NCBI GenBank assembly: GCA_030433005.1
Contig: JAUILQ010000039.1
Coordinates: 1-53,629, forward strand
Length of the DNA: 53,629 bases
Source of the DNA: Alphaproteobacteria bacterium
GTDB taxonomy: Bacteria; Pseudomonadota; Alphaproteobacteria; Kiloniellales; DSM-21159
Direction: 5' to 3'
Positions 43,888 to 52,366 of the stretch are shown one piece after another. The translations under genes and the position numbers were made by a program. The stretch's first letter is position 1. Every line of letters begins with the position of its first letter. Under the pieces are notes generated by a model. It ran no database searches and was not told where the DNA came from. It saw only the letters and a program-made list of their open reading frames with translations.

Positions 43888-46800
43888 TTATCGGCGCTCA
43901 AGAAGAAGTCGGACCCCCTGCCGTGAGCTGGGGCGGAATCGATTGATGCCGTTAGCGCTGAAAGGATTCGGAAGCTCGTAGACCGTGATCTGAGACGGGT
44001 CGGTCGCGTTGGCGACATAGAGTATGCTCCAAGTCCCCTTCTTCCCGTCTGCGAACGCCACTGCCGCCGCGACTTGGGAACGCTCGAGTTCGACATATCC
44101 CGGATCGCCCTCATGCGCCTTGACCTCGAAGTGGAGATGGCCGCGGGTACGCGGCACCCTGAAATCGAAGCCATCGTCGTCCTGCGTGGGTGGCAAGGCG
44201 AGGTACCGTCGCCCAATCGAGGAGAGCCAATGGTCATCGGAGAAGTTCCGAACCTTCTTGGCGAGATAGCGATAGGCGGCATACTCTCCAGCGAATCCTA
44301 TCAGCATCCGCCGTTCCTCGCTCATATATTCGGGATCCTTGCCGCCGCTCTTTCCGCCGCGCTTCCGACGGGGCATTGCATCGCTTTCGGGGAACTCTCG
44401 AAGGTTCGCCGGCCCTGAACGGGAGTGGAAGGCTTTGCCTAACAGAGTCCCGTCCAAGGCCGCGGCCATGGCTTGGTACGCCCCTTCGGCGCCCCCATCG
44501 ATCTCAACGTTACCCACTGTTACCGTCCGGCGACGTCTCAGAGCGGCATCTTGTGCCTCCTTTTCCGCACGCTCCTGATGGATGAGGTCTTCGCTGTCTA
44601 AACCGAGTTGGTCTAACTTAAGCGAGTACGGCATGGCGGAGGGCCAAAGTCCTGCGAGTGCCAGCGCTGCGGGCAACTCGCCTTGTGCTAGGCGCCGGAA
44701 GTCGAGCGCGCCAGTGCTCATCGCCTCACGCGCAATCTGTTCCGCCCTCTCGCGCCACGTGCCGGGAACCGGCCGGTTTGTGTTGTCCTTAGCCGACCAA
44801 GCTAGTAGCAGTCTCCTCAGGGTCTCGGCGGATTCTACAATCAATGCACGATTATGCTGACGCGTCGGTTCGATAGCGGCCAACTCGGCGGCAGTATCTG
44901 AGTCCGCGTACCGGGCGGCGAACAACGCATCGATGTGCGCGTCGATAGTAGCATTGTCGAGTTCATCGCGAGCGGCGATCCAGGATTCGTCTATCGTAAC
45001 CCAGTCTAGGCCTCGTTCGACCCTGTAGGCGGTCAGTGGTCGCTTTGCGTCGTAGTCATTGAGATAGGCGTCACGGACCTTCTGCTCGAGTTCACCCCTC
45101 CGTTCCGCAAGGCGAGCTGCAAAAGTGCTTCGCAACTGCTTTTCGAACCGTAATGGCATCCAAGGAGGACCAAGAGAGGTTAGCGCGTTGTTAAAGACTG
45201 AAAGGCTTATGCCAAGTTCGCGCCGCAGGTCGTCGAGACTCTCCGCTTCACGGCAGCGATCGAGCAGCGCACGAGCCTCGCTCGGATCGATCCCATACGG
45301 GACGAGGGCGTTCACCACCTCGCTATCGTCAACGAGGAGGTGTTCCCTGTTGAGGAGATCCTGCGCTGCGCCATCCGCGAGGCGAACCTGGACTACTGGA
45401 ATGAGGAACTCGAAAAGACGCCTGCTTGTCGCGCGCAATGATCGCAGGACTTCACGCACGCGTTCCACAGGCTGACCGAAAGCTCGCGCAATCGATTCAT
45501 CAGTCGGCCGTTCCAGAGCACCGCTGGAAGCCGGCTGAGCACTCGCGATCGCCAGAAACCCCACGCGCATATCGGTTTGAAGCCACGGGCGATCAATCGC
45601 TGCCGCAATGCTCCGCGATACCCTGGCGAGCGTCGGCCAGTCGAGTAGGGACACGTTGCTCTGCACAATGAGGGTCGGGCGCTCGCTGTCAGGAACGGGA
45701 AGAACGCCATCGACCTCTGCCGGCAATTCACCGACCTTTCCTTCGAACTCGACCTGCACATGTCCTCCAAAGACGATCCTCAATCGGTTGAAGGCCTCGT
45801 ACAGAATGTGTCGCATCCGCAGGGTGTTACGATTGCTGAAACCTAGGTTGAATTCGAGCACCAGCACCGCAATTTCTGCCAGCCAGTCACGACCCGATGA
45901 GGTGAGGCGCTCCGAATCCTGTGCCGCGTCGAACGAGACACCGTCGATGATTATCGTCGGACGAGCGGCTGCCGCGAGCCGAAAATCACCGCCAATTGCC
46001 GCCGACAAGGCGTCAGCCGCGGCTTCTCCCGTACCCGGCGGTACGGGTACTAGGGTGTGTCCCAGGGAGACGAGGAGGTTTTCGAGAGCCAGATCCTCGC
46101 CCGCGCCGACAAATATGGTCGAGTGCTCCGCCTCATTGCTGACCCTGAGGGCAGCGAGTCGTCCTAAGGCCTGTACAGCGAGCACGAGCTCGTTCGGCAA
46201 CACCACGCGCGGGTCCGTTTCGTTCCAGTCATGCCAAGCGTCGCGGTAGGCCTTACGCAGGCTGTCGTGCTCACTTTCGGCAATTCCCTGCTCAAGAAGT
46301 TCGCCGAGTAGTACTAGTCTCGCGACGGCGTTCGCCTGATCAGTCCAGAGGCGGAGCGAGAGCCGCCTGATGCAGAGATCGCGGGTGGCCTTGGAAGCGT
46401 CTAGAACCTCCCGGACGGGACGGTCGATCCGCGGCACAAAACGTGGCATCGGTTCCGATCGGGGGGCATACCAGCAATCGCAGGGACGCGCCCATTTGGA
46501 TTCCTCTCCTTCCGCAACTGGCACCCAGGCAGCCTCTTTCAGAAAAGCGAGCAAAGGACTCGGCCAGCGGACTTGGTCCTGATTGCCAGTCGTGCGGCGG
46601 AGAGTTGTCGTGAAGAACCCTTCTTCGAGATCGCTGATCACGCCCGAGATCAATCTCGCATAGGCATGTTTCGCGCGCTCTGGCAGCGCTGCGTGCTCGC
46701 CTTGGAACGGCAGAGCGAACAGCGTCTCTCCGGCGGAATAGCTGCCGCTCCGATAGGCAAAGCCCGGCCGCGGAGCCCGTCGGCGGAGTGCCTTCCGCCA

Positions 46801-49245
46801 CTCGGGACCGACCTCTTTTTCGATCGGCAACGGCTGTGCCGCGTCGCTCCAGAGGCCGCTCCATGACCACACTGCGTTTGTCTGTGCCTTGTACACGACA
46901 GGACCAAGGCCATCCCGGACGCCGATCAAGTTGAGGAATGCCCGCCATTCCCCAGCCGTGCCGCGTTCCCGGATCGGCCATGACTCCCATGGCGCAAGCA
47001 ACGCATCCCGCATGATCCTGGCGCTGCGCGAAACGCCGGCGGCGGCATCGCAGAACTCCGCGAGCAGGCTGCCCTGCGTATCCCGCCACCCCTCGCCGAA
47101 GCGAACGACATTGGCGGGCTTGAAGCTGCCGCTCGAAACCGGCACCTGCAGTCCCGAGACTCTAAGCGCCTGCTCCACTTCGGAGGACTTGCTCGCCAGC
47201 CAAGCGTCAAACGCCCATCGGAGGGCTGCCAGAGAGACGATCTTTTTGGGCCGGCTGCCGAGAAGGCGCCCAATGCCGCTAATGACCTTGGCGAGGCTAT
47301 ACTCGGTAGCGAGACCAGCGTCGAACATCGCCTTCGCCACCGTTGGGCTCCAGTCGAGAGACGGATCGGCAAACTCCATGCGCCTGGCAACGCTCGGCGG
47401 CGGAAACAACCGGGTGCCAGAAAGGCGCTTTCGCCTTCGTCCGGACGTCTCGGACTCTGGGCTTATGTAGAACTCACGCTGACTGAGGGTTTGCGGACTG
47501 TTGGCTGCGCTGAGCGTTCCGTCTGAGACCCTAAATATTCTCTTGCCCCGGAGATGAGGAAGTACCTCCGGCATTGCTGCGAGATCCGCATAGAACGACT
47601 CCCAGCTTTGGCGCGGCACCTTCTTGCGCTTGTTGAGATCGGCCGCGAGCGCTGGCGCCCATTCCGCCCAGTTCGAGTGGTCCGGGTCGAAAGTGAAGTC
47701 GGTCGCATCCACGAACTCATGCAGCGCTTCCAGCCGCTTCTGACCGAGTCCACGGCGCAACATCGGGAGGTCGCAAGCCCGCACGAGCCAAGCTCCGTTG
47801 ATGATCCTTCGCGAAGCATCATCCCAGTCGAATATGACATCGAGGCGGGCCCAGCGCGATGTCTCGATCTTCCGGCGGACAGTCGGCAAGCGCAGAGCGC
47901 CGACCTCTATGCCAGCGCGCGCGCAGGACCCGATCAATCTGTCAGCGTCTCGGTACCAGGCGAGAGCATCGACCGCCGCGCTCGCCAGCTCCGGGGAAAT
48001 CTCATTGGCATCGGCGATCTCCTCTGCCACTGCAAGGCAAAGATCAGCCACACTGTCTAGCAGAAACGCGTTAAGCGGATTTGAGATATCCAGGTGGCGG
48101 CGGTCTGCGTTTGGGAAGAACGGCGCATCAAGACAACCGTTGAACGGCGCCTGTGTATCCATAGGCAAGAAAGCATAAAACGACCCGGCCTTTGCGTCGG
48201 CGGACAGCGGCAATGCAACTGAAACGACCGGCGCTCCGGCCCACTCAAGCCATTTCTCCACGGGATATCGCTGTTCCACAGCCTCTTCAACGCTTGCGCG
48301 AAACGCCGCCTCATCAACGAACATCGACGCAAGGAGAAAGCGCCGTCTATCAACCGTAACCTCCTCAAGGATGAGGTTACGGTCTCGTGTTAAGGTCCAC
48401 CTGTTGCGCGTTGTGCGCTTCAAGACTTTTGACTCGCCGACGCCATCTCGGTCGATCATTTCGAGGGTGAGCGAAGACAATTGATCGAGAAAGAGTGTGA
48501 CCGGCGACTTTTCGTCAATTAACAGCCGAATCTCTTCATACGCGCGTTGGGCGGCGAGTTCGTCTCGTAGTGGCAGCCGCACCAACGTCGCGAATCCTTC
48601 ACCTGCAAATGCAGGGACTTCGGGCGGATCCTCGTCGATCGGCAAAGGCAGCTGCAAGCGGTGAGTCCGGCCCACGACCGTGCCCGCGTAGGCCATCTTT
48701 CCCCCAGCGGCCAGCCACGCGCGCTCGTCTCCTGCAGTGGCGAATCTGAAACAGAAGCCGTCGAAGCCAGTGGCGCCCGCTCTACCGGTCCCGGCTACCG
48801 AGAAGATCTGCGTGTTATCGGAGAGTAGTTCGACACTGCGAAAGCCAAGGCCCTTGTGGCCAATGAAGTTTCCCGGCTTCTTGTTGCTGAGCGCCGGATT
48901 CGAGATGGCATCTACGTTGGAATCGCTGAACCCCTCGCCGCTGTTTGCGACATAGAGAATGCCATGGGATCCTTGACGAAGATCGAGCCGGACCAGGATG
49001 CGGCTGGCTCCAGTCCCGCAAGCGCCGTCGAACGCGTTTTGGATGAGTTCGCGCAGAACTCGCTTCGCGTAAAGATTCGTTGTCGCCTTGGTAAGCTCGC
49101 GCATCGCATCGTCGCGTGGCGAGCCGACCTGCGTGTTATGGAGGGTTACACCCATTTCACGGTCGAATATGGCCCGAACGTAAGCTGCCGATCGTGCCCG
49201 TGTGACGTCGCGGTGCTGAGGCATGTCGAGAATCTGTTTCATCAT
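43888..49245 (-). CDS. Giant GHKL ATPase - DUF3883 (NOV) protein, putative defence factor
   Basis: With ATG 49245 the product is about 1785 residues. An N-terminal GHKL ATPase of the sacsin/Hsp90/MORC type has its N box RELIQNAFDGA (residues 65-75), G1 box VANSGEGF (99-106, Asn in place of the usual Asp) and G2 box IGHKGLGFRSV (128-138). About 1400 residues follow without a recognised domain. The last 145 residues form a DUF3883/NOV domain: GEYAAYRYL (Glu 1654), DGFDFRV (Asp 1694), FEVKAH (Glu 1707, Lys 1709) and LERSQVAAA (Gln 1724), matching a PD-(D/E)xK nuclease layout. There is no signal peptide or membrane helix. GC and codon use are clearly lower than in neighbours, so transfer is likely. 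Alternative starts exist at 49242, 49224 and 49371. Defence or nucleic-acid quality control is inferred from domains. Confidence 0.88.
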   Translation of the reverse strand: MMKQILDMPQHRDVTRARSAAYVRAIFDREMGVTLHNTQVGSPRDDAMRELTKATTNLYAKRVLRELIQNAFDGACGTGASRILVRLDLRQGSHGILYVANSGEGFSDSNVDAISNPALSNKKPGNFIGHKGLGFRSVELLSDNTQIFSVAGTGRAGATGFDGFCFRFATAGDERAWLAAGGKMAYAGTVVGRTHRLQLPLPIDEDPPEVPAFAGEGFATLVRLPLRDELAAQRAYEEIRLLIDEKSPVTLFLDQLSSLTLEMIDRDGVGESKVLKRTTRNRWTLTRDRNLILEEVTVDRRRFLLASMFVDEAAFRASVEEAVEQRYPVEKWLEWAGAPVVSVALPLSADAKAGSFYAFLPMDTQAPFNGCLDAPFFPNADRRHLDISNPLNAFLLDSVADLCLAVAEEIADANEISPELASAAVDALAWYRDADRLIGSCARAGIEVGALRLPTVRRKIETSRWARLDVIFDWDDASRRIINGAWLVRACDLPMLRRGLGQKRLEALHEFVDATDFTFDPDHSNWAEWAPALAADLNKRKKVPRQSWESFYADLAAMPEVLPHLRGKRIFRVSDGTLSAANSPQTLSQREFYISPESETSGRRRKRLSGTRLFPPPSVARRMEFADPSLDWSPTVAKAMFDAGLATEYSLAKVISGIGRLLGSRPKKIVSLAALRWAFDAWLASKSSEVEQALRVSGLQVPVSSGSFKPANVVRFGEGWRDTQGSLLAEFCDAAAGVSRSARIMRDALLAPWESWPIRERGTAGEWRAFLNLIGVRDGLGPVVYKAQTNAVWSWSGLWSDAAQPLPIEKEVGPEWRKALRRRAPRPGFAYRSGSYSAGETLFALPFQGEHAALPERAKHAYARLISGVISDLEEGFFTTTLRRTTGNQDQVRWPSPLLAFLKEAAWVPVAEGEESKWARPCDCWYAPRSEPMPRFVPRIDRPVREVLDASKATRDLCIRRLSLRLWTDQANAVARLVLLGELLEQGIAESEHDSLRKAYRDAWHDWNETDPRVVLPNELVLAVQALGRLAALRVSNEAEHSTIFVGAGEDLALENLLVSLGHTLVPVPPGTGEAAADALSAAIGGDFRLAAAARPTIIIDGVSFDAAQDSERLTSSGRDWLAEIAVLVLEFNLGFSNRNTLRMRHILYEAFNRLRIVFGGHVQVEFEGKVGELPAEVDGVLPVPDSERPTLIVQSNVSLLDWPTLARVSRSIAAAIDRPWLQTDMRVGFLAIASAQPASSGALERPTDESIARAFGQPVERVREVLRSLRATSRRLFEFLIPVVQVRLADGAAQDLLNREHLLVDDSEVVNALVPYGIDPSEARALLDRCREAESLDDLRRELGISLSVFNNALTSLGPPWMPLRFEKQLRSTFAARLAERRGELEQKVRDAYLNDYDAKRPLTAYRVERGLDWVTIDESWIAARDELDNATIDAHIDALFAARYADSDTAAELAAIEPTRQHNRALIVESAETLRRLLLAWSAKDNTNRPVPGTWRERAEQIAREAMSTGALDFRRLAQGELPAALALAGLWPSAMPYSLKLDQLGLDSEDLIHQERAEKEAQDAALRRRRTVTVGNVEIDGGAEGAYQAMAAALDGTLLGKAFHSRSGPANLREFPESDAMPRRKRGGKSGGKDPEYMSEERRMLIGFAGEYAAYRYLAKKVRNFSDDHWLSSIGRRYLALPPTQDDDGFDFRVPRTRGHLHFEVKAHEGDPGYVELERSQVAAAVAFADGKKGTWSILYVANATDPSQITVYELPNPFSANGINRFRPSSRQGVRLLLERR

Positions 49246-49269
49246 GTCAACCGTTCGACACGATCGCAG

Positions 49270-49318
49270 GGCACGACCGTGCCTATGCCCATTGTCTGCA
49301 GCAAAAGAGCTATTTTGC
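49270..49318. promoter_or_regulatory. Two dyads just upstream of the giant gene
   Basis: GGCACGACCGTGCC (49270-49283) is a dyad with a 2-nt centre. GCAAAA (49301-49306) pairs with TTTTGC (49313-49318). They lie 25 to 75 nt upstream of ATG 49245 and could be operator sites or a leader hairpin. No clear -35/-10 pair is seen. The gap up to the methyltransferase gene (49246-49502) has no other feature I can support. Confidence 0.35.
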
Positions 49319-49502
49319 CATGAATTGAGCTGTTGGACGCCTTCTTGACGGGCTTCACTCGCGGCGAGCAAGTCAGAATCTTGGCGTCAATCGTGAGATC
49401 GAGTCAAAGGCGGCAATTGGACGTCAAGCCTCCACCCCTGTCTCGGCGTACAGATTTCGCCTACGGGTCAATAGCGGTCGTTCAGAAGCCTTGGCATTTC
49501 CT

Positions 49503-50162
49503 TCACCCCACCTTCCGCGCCACCACGAACAGCGCCGTCTTCTTCTCCGGCTGCCAGCGGTGCTCCACCGCGAACCCCGCCTCCGCGAGGTCGCGCTCCA
49601 GCGCCGCGCTGCTGAAGATCGCGACCGGCGGAAATAGCCCCAGGCGGCGGCCGAGCGGGGCGACGAGGTGGAACCAGGGCCAGAAGTCGGCGATGCAGGC
49701 GGTGCTGGAGACGAAGAGGCCGCCGGGCGTCAGCAGGCGGTGGATCTTGGCCAGGGCCGCGCGGCGGTCCTCGACCAGGTGCAGCAGGCTGAGCGCCAGC
49801 ACGGCGTCGAAGCTTTCGTCCGGCGCCTCGTAGTCCTCGAGGCTGGCCTGGATGAAGGCGAGGTTGTCGACGCCGGCCTCGGCGGCGCGGGCGCGGGCGA
49901 TTTCCAGCATGCGGCCCGAGAGGTCGACGGCCTCGAGGCGGCGCACGAAGGACGCGTGGGCGATCGCCGTGCTGCCGGTGCCGCAGCCGAGCTCCAGGAC
50001 GGTCATGTCGGGGCCGAGGCGCTCTCGGGTCAGGCGCAGCTTCTCCCGGTAGACCGCCTCGTCGGGCACCGGCTTTCGGGCGTAGCGCTCGGCGATGCGG
50101 TCCCAGAAGCGGGCGGCGGGGGAGCGGGGCTCGGGGGTGCCTGCCTGTGGTTGCGCCGTCAT
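49503..50162 (-). CDS. Class I SAM-dependent methyltransferase
   Basis: This is a 219-residue Rossmann methyltransferase. Motif I is VLELGCGTGSTAIAHA, then LEAVDLSGRMLEIARARAAE (acidic loop), FIQASLEDYEAPDESFDAVL (motif II) and LLTPGGLFVSSTACIADFWP. It resembles small-molecule methyltransferases of the UbiE/Methyltransf_11 type; the substrate is unknown. High-GC, host-like composition marks the return to core DNA after the giant gene. ATG 50162 has GAGGGGGC upstream. Confidence 0.88.
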   Translation of the reverse strand: MTAQPQAGTPEPRSPAARFWDRIAERYARKPVPDEAVYREKLRLTRERLGPDMTVLELGCGTGSTAIAHASFVRRLEAVDLSGRMLEIARARAAEAGVDNLAFIQASLEDYEAPDESFDAVLALSLLHLVEDRRAALAKIHRLLTPGGLFVSSTACIADFWPWFHLVAPLGRRLGLFPPVAIFSSAALERDLAEAGFAVEHRWQPEKKTALFVVARKVG

Positions 50163-50300
50163 GCCGTGGTGCCCCCTCGTGCCCTGTCCGCGCCCTGTCC
50201 GCTGCCGGGGGCAGGCCTACACCGCGGGGCGGCGGGAAGGAAGTCCTGTCGGGCGTCGCGGGCCGGTCGCGCCGGAAGGGGCGGGGCGTGGGGCCCCTGG

Positions 50301-50361
50301 ATCCCGGACAGCGCGCCTTGCCGACGAAATCGAAGATTTCGGGCAAGGCGGCTTCCGGGAT
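50301..50361. repeat. Long nested palindrome (REP-like)
   Basis: Three nested stems line up: ATCCCGGA (50301-50308) with TCCGGGAT (50354-50361), CGCCTTGCC (50314-50322) with GGCAAGGCG (50342-50350), and CGAAATC (50325-50331) with GATTTCG (50335-50341). One hairpin of about 24 bp results. It occupies the 287-nt gap between the methyltransferase and flavoprotein genes; the rest of that gap (50163-50449) shows nothing else. Confidence 0.85.
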
Positions 50362-50449
50362 GACGGGGGAGGGTGGCGGCTTCCAAGGGGAAGCGGGGAG
50401 CGGGTCGGGGGGCGGGCCGGGCGGCTGAGCGCCGGGGCCTCGGCCGCGC

Positions 50450-51115
50450 CTACTCCTCGACCACCACGCCGTCGGGCCTGGCGCCCAGCTCCTTCAGCGT
50501 CGCGCTGATCTCCTCGACCATCCTGTCGGGGCCGCAGACGTAGAAGGGCTGGTCGAAGCTCTCGACCTCGCGCTCCAGGAAGGCGCGGTCGATGCGGCCG
50601 CGGGCGAGCGGGCTGTCGGGCTGGTCGGTGACGGTCCAGGTGCAGGCGAGGCCCTCCATGGCCTCGAACTCCTCGCGCAGGATGATATCGCGCTCGGCCT
50701 TGTTGGAGAAGATCAGGCGGCAGCCCTCCAGCGCGCCGCGGCGGGCGCGCTCGCGCAGGATCGCGATGAAGGGCGTCACGCCGGCGCCGCCGGCGACGAA
50801 GACGCCGGGGCCCCTGTCGGTGATGGCGCCCCAGGGCGCGTCGAGCAGCAGGCGGTCGCCGGGCTGCAGCCGGCCGATCTGCTCGGTCACGCCGTCATGG
50901 TCGGGATAGACCTTGATGGTGAATTCGAGGTGCTCGGCGTCGGGCAGGGCGGTGAAGGTGAAGGGCCGCTGCTCCTCGCGCCAGCCCTCCTTGTCGAGCG
51001 CGACGTCGGTCGCCTGGCCGGGCTCGAAGCGATAGCCCTCGGGCTTCTCCAGGGTCAGGCGGCGGACGTCGTGGGTGACCGGCTGGACGTCGAGGATCTT
51101 CAGGCTGTGCGTCAT
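50450..51115 (-). CDS. Ferredoxin-NADP reductase-like flavoprotein
   Basis: This is a 221-residue FAD/NAD(P)-binding oxidoreductase. The FAD domain has YRFEPGQATDVAL and QRPFTFTALPD (RxFT/S flavin motif). The NAD(P) domain begins GVFVAGGAGVTPFIAILRER and ends FYVCGPDRMVEEISATLKEL. There is no [2Fe-2S] domain and no C-terminal aromatic residue, so electrons must pass to a separate carrier. ATG 51115 has GGAG upstream; a longer start (51181) adds a poorly conserved leader. It lies between the methyltransferase and midA, all on the minus strand. Confidence 0.87.
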   Translation of the reverse strand: MTHSLKILDVQPVTHDVRRLTLEKPEGYRFEPGQATDVALDKEGWREEQRPFTFTALPDAEHLEFTIKVYPDHDGVTEQIGRLQPGDRLLLDAPWGAITDRGPGVFVAGGAGVTPFIAILRERARRGALEGCRLIFSNKAERDIILREEFEAMEGLACTWTVTDQPDSPLARGRIDRAFLEREVESFDQPFYVCGPDRMVEEISATLKELGARPDGVVVEE

Positions 51116-51205
51116 AAGGCTCCGCTCTCGGCTGGCGCCCCCCCGGGAGAGGGAGCTAGGGGCGGCGGCGCCTTCCGCCAAGGGCCAGGAGAGAGGGCGC
51201 GGGCC

Positions 51206-52366
51206 CTACGCCGAGGCGAAGCCGGGCGGCGCGGGCGCGCCGGCGGGGCCGAGGGCGAGCGCCTTGAACAGGCGGCCCATGGCCTCGGGCGCGGCCAGGC
51301 GGCGGGCGCCGGCGGCCAGGGCCTCGGCCTGCTCGCGCGCGGCGGCGCGGCTCAGCGCCTCGATCCGCTGGGCGAGGCCCAGGGCCTCCAGGAAGGCGCC
51401 CTGCTCGACCGGCCCGCGGGCGGCGGCGCCCTCGGCCTCGGCGGCGGCGGCCAGCGCCGCGAAGTCGACGTGGGCGGTCAGGTCCGCGCGGCCGGGCGCG
51501 GCCAGCGGGTCGGCCGGGCGGCCGTCCTGCAGCGCCTGGAAGGTGTCGCCGGTCCGGCTCGGCGCGTAGCCGTAGTCGAGGATCAGCGCCCAGCCGCCGC
51601 CCTTCGGGATCGGGCCGGGGCCCTCGCCTGCGAGCTGGCGGGCGAGGGTCGCGGCGAGGCGGCGGCCGGCGAGGCCGAGCTCGGCCAGCTCGCCGGGCTC
51701 GGCCGCCGGCAGGCCGGGCAGCGCGGCCTCGGGCAGCGCCGGGCCGAGGCCCCAGGCGAGCGTCCGGCCGTCTTCGGCGAGGCCGATCTGGCGCTCGGCC
51801 CAGCCCTGCTCGGTGCGCTGGTACTGGCGGATCGGCAGGGCGTCGAAGAACTCGTTGGCGACCAGCAGCAGCGGACCGCCCTTCGCGTCGCCCTCGGGCA
51901 GGGTCTCGATCGACTCGTGCCAGCGCGCCGAGCGGCCGGCCGGCAGCAGCGGCGCCAGCGCCGCCTCCTGGCTGCGGCGCAGCAGCGGGCTGCTCTCGAC
52001 CAGGTGCAGGCGCGCGGCCTCGCCGAAGGCCGGCACCAGGCGGGCGGCGCGCAGCGCGTCGGCCATCAGCGTGCCGCGCCCGGGGCCGAGCTCGACCAGG
52101 CGGAAGCGCGCCGGGCTGCCCAGGGCCTGCCAGCGCTCGACCAGCCAGAGGCCGACCAGCTCGCCGAAGACCTGGCTGATCTCCGGCGCGGTGACGAAGT
52201 CGCGGCCCAGCGGGTCGCGGGTCGCGTAGTAGCCGTGGCGCGGATGGCCGAGGCAGAGCGCCATGTACTCGGGCAGGCCGAGCGGGCCCTGGGCGCGGAT
52301 GCGCGCGGCGAGCAGCGGCAGCAGCGGGCTGCCGGCGGCTCCCGCCGGTTCCGGAGGCGGGCTCAT
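51206..52366 (-). CDS. MidA/NDUFAF7-like SAM-dependent methyltransferase
   Basis: This is a 386-residue protein of the DUF185 family. Its mitochondrial relative NDUFAF7 methylates an arginine of complex I subunit NDUFS2. It has PLGLPEYMALCLGHPRHGYYATRD, DFVTAPEISQVFGELVGLWL, the SAM motif RLVELGPGRGTLMADALRA, LLVANEFFDALPIRQYQRT and GGGWALILDYGYAPSRTGDT. It overlaps lgt by 4 nt (ATGA), the standard lgt - midA pair of alphaproteobacteria. Its expected neighbour pgeF lies about 8.5 kb away. Confidence 0.92.
   Translation of the reverse strand: MSPPPEPAGAAGSPLLPLLAARIRAQGPLGLPEYMALCLGHPRHGYYATRDPLGRDFVTAPEISQVFGELVGLWLVERWQALGSPARFRLVELGPGRGTLMADALRAARLVPAFGEAARLHLVESSPLLRRSQEAALAPLLPAGRSARWHESIETLPEGDAKGGPLLLVANEFFDALPIRQYQRTEQGWAERQIGLAEDGRTLAWGLGPALPEAALPGLPAAEPGELAELGLAGRRLAATLARQLAGEGPGPIPKGGGWALILDYGYAPSRTGDTFQALQDGRPADPLAAPGRADLTAHVDFAALAAAAEAEGAAARGPVEQGAFLEALGLAQRIEALSRAAAREQAEALAAGARRLAAPEAMGRLFKALALGPAGAPAPPGFASA

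Noticed and set aside
43803..44282. 159-codon minus-strand frame at the end of the giant gene
   Set aside because: It overlaps the conserved NOV domain in another frame and its product is serine/arginine-rich with no family resemblance.
43658..49502. Prophage, integrative element or CRISPR locus
   Set aside because: No integrase, phage structural gene, tRNA target, direct-repeat array or cas gene was found in or around the low-GC stretch.
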